NCBI GenBank assembly: GCA_013214425.1
Contig: JABSPN010000089.1
Span: 1 to 9,834 of the forward strand
Reading direction: 5' to 3'
DNA length: 9,834 nucleotides
Source: Flavobacteriaceae bacterium
GTDB taxonomy: Bacteria > Bacteroidota > Bacteroidia > Flavobacteriales > Flavobacteriaceae
Part shown: in pieces, positions 1 to 5,976 of the stretch
How positions within the stretch are numbered: the stretch's first letter is position 1
How the letters are laid out: the number at the start of each line of letters is the position of its first letter
Position numbers and translations under genes: made by a program
The notes under the pieces: generated by a model
Databases searched by the model: none
The model's input: only the letters and a program-made list of their open reading frames with translations
What the model was told of the DNA's origin: nothing

Positions 1-139
1 ATACATATTCTTAATATACACATGATGATGAGTGTTTTCAACAAGTTTTATGAAGTTTGAACGGAAATTCAAATTTTTGTGATTTTTTGAAGCTCTAAAA
101 TTGACGATTTCAGTAAATTCAATTTTTTGAGAAAACTGC
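1..139. mobile_element. Possible end of an insertion element (unidentified)
   Basis: Homology of the neighbouring secreted-protein gene to its own first CARDB repeat stops abruptly at about position 139-141, just after the ENFG motif. The DNA outward from there is unrelated AT-rich sequence. Read from the junction inward, the minus strand begins GGCAGTTTTCTCAAAAAATT, which has the general look of an insertion-sequence terminal repeat. Two near-identical subterminal stretches (65-79 and 115-130, both of the form AAATTCAA followed by a T run) lie inside it. A plus-strand frame is open from the window edge to a TGA at 58-60 and could be the last 19 codons of a transposase, but that is too short to identify. 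The other end, and so any target duplication, lies outside the window. An ordinary deletion or rearrangement would give the same picture. Confidence 0.3.
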
Positions 140-2189
140 CTCCAAAGTTTTCAACAGTAATAGTTACCGTTTCAGCATTTGTTAATCCAGTACCAGAGTT
201 AGGAGAAGTAATTGCCACTACTCCAACATCATCACCTAATAAATGTTGTACTTGTTTAGAGAAACAATCATTATTTGTATCTTGATCACCAACTAAAGCA
301 GTACAAGCTAAAATTGTGTAGGTGTTACCCGCAGCTGATAAATCAGCGAAGTTAGCAGTAAACGTAAAATTTGCTGAAGCTCCCGGCGCTAGAGGTCCTG
401 CAAAATTTTCTGTCCCAATTAAAGTCCCGCCAACACTAAAGTTAACAGGAATGTTACTTTGTGCTGATAAACCAAAGTTTTCAATTGTTACCTGAACAGT
501 TTCAGAATTTGTTAACCCTGCAGCGGTATTCGGTTGTAAAATTGCCGTTACTCCAACATCGTTGTTAAAGTCGTTCCCTAACTTAAATGAATATATTCTA
601 GATCTTCTTGGCTGTCCTGAATATTCAGAAGTTACCCAAAAAGTTAAGTCATCTTGCGGATCTCTAACTGCTTGTCCGTAATCACCGTAACGGTCATTAC
701 TGGTAACAGAAGTTGTTCCTGCGACAACTAATTGCTCAGCAACTGTCATTGTTCCTGGGGCATCAGCTGCCATTCTACCAGTATAATATAAGGAAGGGAA
801 AGTTGTTGTACCAGATTTAGTATATCCTAAACCGATATTTCCTTGTTTATCCATACTCATACATCCCATCCATACGGCTTCATTTCCTGATGGATCTGTA
901 AACGTACCTTCCTGGTGTTTTACCCAGGTAGTTCCTCCATTTGTACTTCTTAGCTCTACCCATCGTATTCCAGAAATCAATGATCCATCTGTAACTTCTA
1001 CAGGCCAGTTTACTAAAATACTTTCATGAGTTCCGAACTTATACCAGTGGCACATATTCATAACTGCTCCCATAATTACATCAATACGCTGACCTGTGCC
1101 TGGTTGAGCAATATTAGCAAAACCACCAGTAAATACTGCATCAAATGCATCTACAGGGATTTGATTTTTAGCAGAAATTGTTGATCCAGGAATATTACTC
1201 CAATCCATGTCAATATTCCACAAACCAATATGATCTGTTGCAACACCAGCAAAAGCATCATCCTGATAGTAGATGATTTTGATATCTCCTGTAGCAGCCC
1301 CCATTCCTTCAGAGTGTACTGGTATCGGTGCTGCAAATCCACCAACTCCTAAGTTTGCAGGAGAGAAACCAGCTATTTCAGCTGTAGCATCACCTGCTAA
1401 CATTTTCGCCCTATTAAAGGTATATACTTTTTGTGCTCCGGTAAAGTTTCCAGCAGCAGCATAGGAATCTCCCCATACACCATAGTGTGGATAATCATTT
1501 CCGGCAGTTAAATCATAATGGTATACATGGTATGATCCTGTTGGATCTGGAGTTGTAGAAATCCCTACAATAAAATCATTACCACTAGGTAATTGGAATT
1601 GTGAGATAAACCATCTATCTGCTTCTCTATCGTACATTACTACGGGATCTCCTGCATTAGCAGTGTGACCAGCAGCTTGTAAAGGATCTGTGAGGTTTTT
1701 TGGGAAACCTGTAGCCATCGTACCAGATTTATCATATACAGCCCATTGGCCATTTTCCATCGCAACGATATGGTTTGGTCCAACAGCCATAGATGGGTCT
1801 GGTGGTGAAATATTTAAGCTAATTCCGTCGAAATTTACGATCGGTGCTCTAGAATCATGTAAAGGAGCTGTGTGTCCTTGCGCCAATGGATCCTTATCTG
1901 TTGGACTTTGTCCAGCATTTTTCGCCCAGTTTAATCTTCTTAATTTTGCTGGGCTTAAATCTTTTGATGTGCTCACACCATCTTTAGGAACGATTTTTCC
2001 TTCAAATACTGATTGATCTAGCATTTGAGGAAAATCCCTAGCTGGTTTAGACACATAATACTTCTTAGGAAGTAAAACTTCTGTGGGGCCATCGCCTCCA
2101 ACTTGTACATTTGTTTGGTCTTGTGCATTCAGAAAACCAAAACAACATGACAACAATACCATAAAAGGTACTAAATAATTGTTTTTCAT
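69..2189 (-). CDS. Secreted CARDB-repeat protein, C-terminus truncated
   Basis: The 706-codon frame begins with a signal peptide of about 23 residues (MKNN, hydrophobic core, ending N-A-Q), so the product is exported. Residues ~120-540 form a large extracellular region with motifs such as PDPSMAVGPNHIV, GDPVVMYDREADRWF, TPDPTGSYHVY and HYGVWGDSY. It resembles uncharacterised Flavobacteriia surface proteins with a propeller-like or BNR-like look; I cannot assign a catalytic role. Residues ~545-650 are a CARDB-like beta repeat (NDVGV, LTNSETVQVTIENFG, FAGPLAPGASANFTF). A second copy starts at ~655 (DDVGVVAI) but is lost after ENFG at ~682. The last ~23 residues (SFLKKLNLLKSS...) do not fit the repeat. 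Full-length relatives usually carry further repeats and a C-terminal type IX secretion sorting domain, neither of which is present here. The ATG at 2187-2189 is chosen because it directly precedes the signal peptide. No clear promoter was found upstream. The product may be made but mislocalised. Confidence 0.75.
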   Translation of the reverse strand: MKNNYLVPFMVLLSCCFGFLNAQDQTNVQVGGDGPTEVLLPKKYYVSKPARDFPQMLDQSVFEGKIVPKDGVSTSKDLSPAKLRRLNWAKNAGQSPTDKDPLAQGHTAPLHDSRAPIVNFDGISLNISPPDPSMAVGPNHIVAMENGQWAVYDKSGTMATGFPKNLTDPLQAAGHTANAGDPVVMYDREADRWFISQFQLPSGNDFIVGISTTPDPTGSYHVYHYDLTAGNDYPHYGVWGDSYAAAGNFTGAQKVYTFNRAKMLAGDATAEIAGFSPANLGVGGFAAPIPVHSEGMGAATGDIKIIYYQDDAFAGVATDHIGLWNIDMDWSNIPGSTISAKNQIPVDAFDAVFTGGFANIAQPGTGQRIDVIMGAVMNMCHWYKFGTHESILVNWPVEVTDGSLISGIRWVELRSTNGGTTWVKHQEGTFTDPSGNEAVWMGCMSMDKQGNIGLGYTKSGTTTFPSLYYTGRMAADAPGTMTVAEQLVVAGTTSVTSNDRYGDYGQAVRDPQDDLTFWVTSEYSGQPRRSRIYSFKLGNDFNNDVGVTAILQPNTAAGLTNSETVQVTIENFGLSAQSNIPVNFSVGGTLIGTENFAGPLAPGASANFTFTANFADLSAAGNTYTILACTALVGDQDTNNDCFSKQVQHLLGDDVGVVAITSPNSGTGLTNAETVTITVENFGGSFLKKLNLLKSSILELQKITKI
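140..570 (-). repeat. Tandem CARDB-encoding repeat, second copy incomplete
   Basis: Two homologous DNA units lie about 330 bp (110 codons) apart. This shows in the matching CCAAAGTTTTCAA stretches near 142 and 472 and the matching ACTCCAACATC stretches near 219 and 549. Both units encode the pattern DVGV - LTN-ETV - ENFG. The copy nearer the gene start is complete, while the copy at about 140-230 ends after ENFG. Together they fix the truncation point to within a few bases. Confidence 0.65.
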
Positions 2190-2637
2190 GAGTAGTAAAA
2201 TTTGGGTTCTACTTGAACGAATTTATCGAACAGAGAACTCCAACAAGAAAAAAAAGCTCACAAGAATCTCATGTTTATATTTTTTTCTTCTCATAAAAAA
2301 CTCATCCAGAATGGCTGTTTTGTGGTATTTTTAAATTCAACACATTACAAAAAACAGCTATTTACTCTTTATTTACAAGACTTTATCGTTTTTACACGAA
2401 CAAGTGTTAGTTAGCAAAAAACTGGTTGTTAGGGATTTAACCCCATTTCAATTCAGAATTAAAAAAATGCAAAAAAAAATGATTTTTGGTGGTCATTAGC
2501 CTCAAAAATTCCATTGTAACCAAAATAATATGAAATTATTTAATGGAAAAGATAGAATATTAGTCCTTCAGTTTCAAGGCACTATTCTATTCGAAAATAT
2601 AGTTTTAATTTTTTTCTGAAAAAACTATGTTCTTCTC
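2190..2637. other. Gene-free AT-rich intergenic region
   Basis: No credible coding frame or RNA gene was found on either strand; the few ATG-started frames are very short. There are two weak inverted repeats. One has arms GCTGTTTT at 2314-2321 and AAAACAGC at 2351-2358. The other has arms ATAGTTTT at 2599-2606 and AAAACTAT at 2621-2628. No exact minus-strand TAnnTTTG was seen for the secreted-protein gene, whose promoter should lie here. Confidence 0.5.
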
Positions 2638-2667
2638 TTGGTTAAATGGTTTTCTTTCGTAATTTTG
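2638..2667 (+). promoter_or_regulatory. Predicted Bacteroidota promoter for tRNA-Arg
   Basis: A TTG at 2638-2640 is followed, after a 19-nt spacer, by TAATTTTG at 2660-2667. This matches the Bacteroidota -33/-7 pattern (TTG, TAnnTTTG) exactly. Transcription would start near 2672, giving a leader of about 40 nt before the mature tRNA. That leader holds an imperfect hairpin (about 2673-2701) that could be removed during 5' processing. Confidence 0.65.
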
Positions 2668-2713
2668 TGCCTCCAAAAAACAAACAATAATTTGTTTTTG
2701 GCATTGAGATAAT

Positions 2714-2787
2714 GGTCGCGTAGCTCAGCTGGATAGAGCATCTGCCTTCTAAGCAGACGGTCACAGGTTCGAATCCTGTCGCGATCA
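2714..2787 (+). tRNA. tRNA-Arg (anticodon TCT)
   Basis: This 74-nt cloverleaf reads AGA codons. The acceptor stem pairs GGTCGCG (2714-2720) with CGCGATC (2780-2786), with one G-T pair and an A discriminator at 2787. The D stem is GCTC/GAGC. The anticodon stem TCTGC/GCAGA encloses the loop CTTCTAA with TCT at 2748-2750. The T arm carries the invariant GGTTCGAATCC core. The CCA end is not encoded, as is common in this phylum. Confidence 0.97.
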
Positions 2788-2800
2788 CAACTAAATCAAT

Positions 2801-2827
2801 AAGCCCAACATAGAATGTTGGGCTTTT
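2801..2827. terminator. Hairpin terminator between convergent tRNA genes
   Basis: This is a perfect 11-bp stem (AAGCCCAACAT at 2801-2811, ATGTTGGGCTT at 2815-2825) with a 3-nt AGA loop and a short T run on the plus strand. It lies 13 nt after tRNA-Arg and 7 nt beyond the 3' end of the opposing tRNA-Ser, so it probably ends both transcripts. The T tail is poorer in the minus direction. Confidence 0.85.
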
Positions 2828-2834
2828 CCTTTTG

Positions 2835-2919
2835 CGGAGAGAGAGGGATTCGAACCCCCGGACCTGTTACAGTCAACAGTTTTCAAGACTGCCGCATTCG
2901 ACCACTCTGCCATTTCTCC
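2835..2919 (-). tRNA. tRNA-Ser (anticodon TGA)
   Basis: This 85-nt class II tRNA has a long variable arm, as expected for serine. The anticodon stem CAGT/ACTG encloses the loop CTTGAAA, giving TGA (plus-strand tca at 2883-2885), which reads UCA. The T arm is GGGGG-TTCGAAT-CCCTC. The acceptor stem pairs GGAGAAA with TCTCTCC and contains one A-C mismatch at its sixth pair; the discriminator is G. CCA is not encoded. A plus-strand frame over this gene is a shadow. Confidence 0.95.
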
Positions 2920-2955
2920 GGGTCTTCGCCATCAGGATTTCCCTGAATGCGGATG

Positions 2956-2982
2956 CAAATATAATAACCTTTTTAGTTTCAA
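2956..2982 (-). promoter_or_regulatory. Predicted promoter for tRNA-Ser
   Basis: On the minus strand TATATTTG (plus 2956-2963) matches the TAnnTTTG -7 box. A TTG (plus 2980-2982, within TTTTTTG) sits 16 nt upstream, slightly closer than the usual ~19. Transcription would start near 2950. The leader up to 2920 contains a small hairpin (TCAGG/CCTGA). Confidence 0.5.
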
Positions 2983-3006
2983 AAAACTTTTTTAAAACTA
3001 TTTTTG
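2977..3006 (+). promoter_or_regulatory. Predicted promoter for the TauE/SafE permease
   Basis: TATTTTTG at 2999-3006 matches the -7 box. The -33 position, 19 nt upstream, reads TTT rather than TTG. Transcription would start near 3012, some 23 nt before the GTG start codon. It lies back to back with the tRNA-Ser promoter, so the two may compete for RNA polymerase. Confidence 0.45.
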
Positions 3007-3034
3007 TAGCCTCAAGTGCATTAAATCATAACTA

Positions 3035-3775
3035 GTGGAGTATCTTTTACTTATCGCTGCCGGATTTGCAGCAGGATTTATAAATACCTTAGCAGGTGGA
3101 GGTACATTACTCACATTACCAGCGCTTATTTTTCTGGGCTTAGATCCCAATGTTGCAAACGGAACAAATAGAATCGCAATCTTCCTACAAACAGGAGCTT
3201 CTGTACTGGGATTTAAGAGCAAGGGAGAATCTACTGCACCCTTCAGTATATATTTGGCCATACCTGCTTTACTAGGTTCTTTTGTAGGTGCCCAATTGGC
3301 TTCTGATATCGATGGTGCTCTCTTTAAAGATATTCTTTCTATCATTATGATTTTGGTGGTGATCGCTATTGTATTCAAACCGAAACATAAACTTCAGGAG
3401 TTACAGGAAAGACTTACAGGAAAACACCTCTGGATATCCATGATCCTATTTTTCTTTGTAGGTATTTATGGCGGATTTATCAATGCTGGTATTGGTTTTA
3501 TTATTCTACTGATTTTACCCTATATCAATAGAATGTCTTTGTTACGCTCTAATGTGACGAAAGTGATGGTAGTGTGTATTTATACCATTAGCGCAATTAT
3601 CACATTTCAGATTAATGGATTAATCGACTGGAAAGTTGGGTTTATCATGGCTACGGGAAACATTACGGGCGCCTGGATCGCAAGTAGATGGTCTGTTAAA
3701 AAAGGGGATGGTATAGTGAAAGTATTCTTGGTGATTATGGTAACTGCAATGGCAATAAAATTGTGGTTTTTCTAA
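3035..3775 (+). CDS. TauE/SafE-family membrane permease
   Basis: This 246-residue, very hydrophobic inner-membrane protein has about eight predicted membrane segments. It shows the internal duplication typical of the TauE/SafE (former DUF81) family. The first half has GFAAGFINTLAGGG (residues 10-23) followed by LPALIFLGL and ANGTNR. The second half has GIYGGFINAGIG, then LPYINRMSLLRSNVTK. Members export or import small anions such as sulfite, sulfoacetate or other organosulfur compounds; the substrate here cannot be read from sequence. The start is GTG at 3035, since an in-frame TAA at 3029-3031 rules out anything further upstream and the length fits the family. The gene has its own likely promoter and stands alone on this strand. 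Its TAA stop overlaps the stop of the convergent thioesterase gene. Confidence 0.9.
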   Translation: MEYLLLIAAGFAAGFINTLAGGGTLLTLPALIFLGLDPNVANGTNRIAIFLQTGASVLGFKSKGESTAPFSIYLAIPALLGSFVGAQLASDIDGALFKDILSIIMILVVIAIVFKPKHKLQELQERLTGKHLWISMILFFFVGIYGGFINAGIGFIILLILPYINRMSLLRSNVTKVMVVCIYTISAIITFQINGLIDWKVGFIMATGNITGAWIASRWSVKKGDGIVKVFLVIMVTAMAIKLWFF

Positions 3776-4155
3776 ACAATAGAAATTGCCTTTTTATCGT
3801 CGTCTAACGCGACAAATGTAAATTTCCCAGTCACAGCTTTTTCGCGTGTTTCATCATACATTTTCTCTTTATAGATATCGACAGTTACTTCACAACTTGT
3901 ATTCCCTACTTTAGTAACTGTTGCAACTAATTCTATGATAGAGCCTTCAGGAATCGATTTTTTAAAATCGACTTTATCAGAAGATACAGTAACCACTTTT
4001 TTTCTACTGAAACGTGTGGCACAGATGAATGATACTTCGTCCATTAATTGTAAGGCAGTTCCTCCAAATAAAGTATTGTAATGGTTAGTTGTGTTAGGAA
4101 AAATTGCCTTAAAGATGCGTGTAACTGAATTTTCAATTCTTTCTTCTAAATTCAT
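3772..4155 (-). CDS. Hotdog-fold acyl-CoA thioesterase
   Basis: This 127-residue cytoplasmic protein has the YciA/BACH-type acyl-CoA hydrolase signature: NTTNHYNTLFGGTALQLMDEVSF (residues 21-43), followed by ATRFSRKKVVTVSSDKVDF. These enzymes hydrolyse acyl-CoA thioesters to free acid and CoA. By family analogy N24/H25, the GG pair at 31-32 and D39 lie at the active site. Length is normal for a single hotdog domain, which would work as an oligomer. The ATG at 4153-4155 gives the usual short N-terminus. The TAG stop (plus cta at 3772-3774) overlaps the opposing permease stop, so no terminator separates the two transcripts. Acyl chain preference is unknown. Confidence 0.9.
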   Translation of the reverse strand: MNLEERIENSVTRIFKAIFPNTTNHYNTLFGGTALQLMDEVSFICATRFSRKKVVTVSSDKVDFKKSIPEGSIIELVATVTKVGNTSCEVTVDIYKEKMYDETREKAVTGKFTFVALDDDKKAISIV

Positions 4156-4199
4156 AAGATTTTACTTCAATATAAATAGTACAACGAAAATACAATTTC

Positions 4200-4207
4200 T
4201 ATTTTTG
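4200..4207 (+). promoter_or_regulatory. Candidate -7 box for the nitroreductase gene
   Basis: TATTTTTG matches TAnnTTTG and ends 16 nt before the ATG at 4224. No TTG is found at the expected -33 position, so only half of the promoter pattern is supported. The 68-bp gap to the divergent thioesterase gene must hold the promoters of both genes. Confidence 0.4.
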
Positions 4208-4223
4208 CAAATAGAATATTGTT

Positions 4224-4862
4224 ATGGATTTATTACAAGCACTACAATGGCGTTATGCCACCAAAAAATTTGATGAAACTAAAGAAGTTTCAAAAGAAAA
4301 AATTGACCTACTTAAGAAGGCATTCAATTTAACAGCCACCTCTTACGGTTTACAACCGTTACAGTTAGTGGTGATTAAAAATAAGGCAATACAAAAAGAT
4401 TTAGTTTCTCATTCCTATCAGCAGCAGCAAGTAGCACAGGCTTCACATCTATTAGTGATTTGTATTGAAACTGTTATTGATGATCGTTATATCGACAAGC
4501 ATTTTGAAAGAGAGATTGCTATAAGAGGTACAGATCCTGAAATACTCAAACCATTTGAGACTCATCTTAAAGAGAGTTTTGGGGCTAAAAAGCAAGAAGA
4601 TATAGAACTGTGGGCCACTAAGCAAGCTTATATTGCTCTGGGTACTCTATTAACAGCATGTGCTATGGAAGAGATAGATGCTTGTCCGATGGAAGGTTTT
4701 ATTCCTTCTGAATATGATAAACTATTGCACTTAAAAGAAAAGAATTTAAAATCTGTTTTGGTTTTACCTGTTGGATATAGAGCAGAAGATGATATATTTT
4801 CTGATTTTCAAAAAGTTAGAAAAAAAATAGACGAATTGACGATTTTTGTCGATAAGTATTAA
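4224..4862 (+). CDS. NfsB-like nitroreductase / NAD(P)H oxidoreductase
   Basis: This 212-residue cytoplasmic flavoprotein is close in length and motif order to Escherichia coli NfsB (217 residues). Such enzymes bind FMN as homodimers and use NAD(P)H to reduce nitroaromatics, quinones and similar acceptors. The N-terminus LLQALQWRYATKKFD places R10 and K14 where NfsB contacts FMN phosphate. ATSYGLQPLQLVVI (residues 38-51) is the conserved S-x-G-x-Q-P loop. IDACPMEGF (151-159) and the SVLVLPVGYRAEDD stretch (177-190) match the C-terminal half of the fold. The gene appears to be transcribed alone: it has a -7 box in front, and the next gene has its own predicted promoter. The natural substrate is unknown. 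Confidence 0.9.
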   Translation: MDLLQALQWRYATKKFDETKEVSKEKIDLLKKAFNLTATSYGLQPLQLVVIKNKAIQKDLVSHSYQQQQVAQASHLLVICIETVIDDRYIDKHFEREIAIRGTDPEILKPFETHLKESFGAKKQEDIELWATKQAYIALGTLLTACAMEEIDACPMEGFIPSEYDKLLHLKEKNLKSVLVLPVGYRAEDDIFSDFQKVRKKIDELTIFVDKY

Positions 4863-4872
4863 AGATTTTCTT

Positions 4873-4902
4873 TTGCATTTCTATATTTTTTAAATAATTT
4901 TA
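4873..4902 (+). promoter_or_regulatory. Predicted promoter for the transglutaminase-like gene
   Basis: TTG at 4873-4875 (within TTTTG), a 19-nt spacer, and TAATTTTA at 4895-4902 match the Bacteroidota promoter pattern at all defined positions except the last G of the -7 box. Spacing is identical to the tRNA-Arg promoter. The start codon follows 37 nt after the -7 box. Confidence 0.45.
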
Positions 4903-4939
4903 AAATCAGAACCAGTAACAATTAAAACCAATAACCCCG

Positions 4940-5908
4940 ATGATTAAGAAACTACTATTAGTATGCTTATTTCTCATAATAAGCGTAAAAGTTAAAGCAC
5001 AACAAGAGGACTGGAGTTATAAGAAAAATGTCAATGCTGAGACAACAGCAGAGTTAGCAAGACTATTAACTGAAGATTTAGATACTGATGCCGAAAAGGT
5101 AGAAGTGTTTTACTATTGGATTACGCGAAACATTCGTTATGATTTCGTGACGCATCAAAAAAATGCTAAAAAGAAAAAGAAGAAAAAGAAAAAGAAGAAA
5201 GCTATAAGCCCTGCTAAGAAAGCTAAAATGGATCAGAAGAATTTAGCCAAGATGCTGAAAACCAAAACAGCATTAAAGCCTATGTATTCATTACTGTTCC
5301 AAAAGCTCTGCGAAGAAGCCGATGTGACAAGTAGAATGGTATCTGGTTGGGTTAGAACTGATCCTAAAAAATTGAGAGGTTTAGGTTCTTCACATACCTG
5401 GAATATTGTTGACATAGATGGTAATTATAAGTTTGTAGACGTTTATATGGGATTAGGAGGGATTGACTTCAAGAACAGTCAAATGCTTAGACAATATGAC
5501 AACACTTTCTTGTTTACCGATAAAACAATGTTTAACTACACACATCACCCTAAAAAAGAATCAGATCAGTTATTAGATACACCTTTGAACAAAAAAGAGT
5601 TTAGATCTTTACCAGTGTTTGGGAAAGATGCCTATAATTTAAAGATTGATAATCTGACTCAAAAAAATAGCTTTATTACTGGTACTAAAGATCAAAACAT
5701 AGAGTTAGCATTTTCTTTTGAGAATGAAGATTACGAGCAAGTATATTTATACGATACCAGAAGAAAAGAAAAAGTAATGCCAGAAGTATCCATTGCAGAT
5801 AATACTTGTAATGTTAGTGTATTTTCTAATAAATTAAGAAGCGGATTTTATAAAGTATTCTTTAACGATAAATATATCTTAAGTTACCGTATCATGGTAA
5901 AGAAGTAA
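4940..5908 (+). CDS. Exported transglutaminase-like protein, probable pseudoenzyme
   Basis: A signal peptide of about 21 residues (MIKKLLL..., ending V-K-A-Q) sends this 322-residue protein to the periplasm or beyond. Residues ~25-70 have the helical lead-in of the transglutaminase-like family (KVEVFYYWITRNIRYDF). The core follows: YSLLFQKLCEEADVTSRMVSGWVR (116-139), then SSHTWNIVDIDG and YKFVDVY. H152 and D167 fit the second and third members of the Cys-His-Asp triad. The catalytic cysteine, normally in a GVCxGY-type motif just before YxxLF, is absent: this stretch reads TALKPMYSLLF, with K113 at about the Cys site. C124 lies too far along and matches a common non-catalytic cysteine. Residues ~235-322 look like a small beta-rich domain. 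A lysine run (77-87) precedes the core. A non-catalytic, binding role is inferred. The gene stands alone and ends at a strong terminator. Confidence 0.8.
   Translation: MIKKLLLVCLFLIISVKVKAQQEDWSYKKNVNAETTAELARLLTEDLDTDAEKVEVFYYWITRNIRYDFVTHQKNAKKKKKKKKKKKAISPAKKAKMDQKNLAKMLKTKTALKPMYSLLFQKLCEEADVTSRMVSGWVRTDPKKLRGLGSSHTWNIVDIDGNYKFVDVYMGLGGIDFKNSQMLRQYDNTFLFTDKTMFNYTHHPKKESDQLLDTPLNKKEFRSLPVFGKDAYNLKIDNLTQKNSFITGTKDQNIELAFSFENEDYEQVYLYDTRRKEKVMPEVSIADNTCNVSVFSNKLRSGFYKVFFNDKYILSYRIMVKK
5168..5200 (+). repeat. Poly-lysine codon tract (11 x AAA/AAG)
   Basis: Eleven consecutive lysine codons (residues 77-87), a mix of AAA and AAG, form a pure purine tract. A run of seven A's (5157-5163) lies just upstream. 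Further lysines (PAKKAKMDQKN) follow, making a strongly basic linker between the N-terminal helices and the transglutaminase-like core. Confidence 0.9.
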
Positions 5909-5929
5909 GATAATTAAGCCCTATAAAAC

Positions 5930-5955
5930 AAAAATCCCGCGGAAGCGGGATTTTT
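5930..5955. terminator. Bidirectional rho-independent terminator
   Basis: An 11-bp stem pairs AAAAATCCCGC (5930-5940) with GCGGGATTTTT (5945-5955) around a GGAA loop. The T run continues to 5956 on the plus strand, and the A tract gives a T run on the minus strand. It sits 22 nt after the transglutaminase-like gene and 21 nt beyond the convergent ribB stop, so it can serve both. Confidence 0.9.
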
Positions 5956-5976
5956 TATTGAGTGAGAAGTTCTTTT

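Noticed and set aside
69..141. Frameshift as the cause of the odd C-terminus of the secreted protein
   Set aside because: One of the other two minus-strand frames soon hits stops. The other is open but does not continue the CARDB pattern seen in the first repeat (QSNIPVNF...).
1690..2016. A plus-strand 108-codon frame opposite the secreted-protein gene
   Set aside because: The minus frame has a signal peptide and conserved motifs across this stretch; the plus frame has no recognisable pattern.
2714..2919. tRNA genes as an integration site for a mobile island
   Set aside because: No integrase, no repeat of the tRNA 3' end and no foreign-looking cargo is visible next to either tRNA in this window.
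2832..3035. A plus-strand 67-codon frame beginning RRERDSNPRT
   Set aside because: It lies across the tRNA-Ser gene on the opposite strand. Such translations are a well-known artefact of tRNA antisense, and the region also holds promoters.
2998..3378. A minus-strand 126-codon frame opposite the permease
   Set aside because: The plus strand encodes a clear TauE/SafE protein here. The minus frame has no recognisable family pattern and runs through the permease promoter.
5157..5200. Programmed frameshift site in the A-rich tract
   Set aside because: No in-frame A-AAA-AAG heptamer occurs in the lysine run, no downstream structure is evident, and the zero frame continues through a conserved domain.
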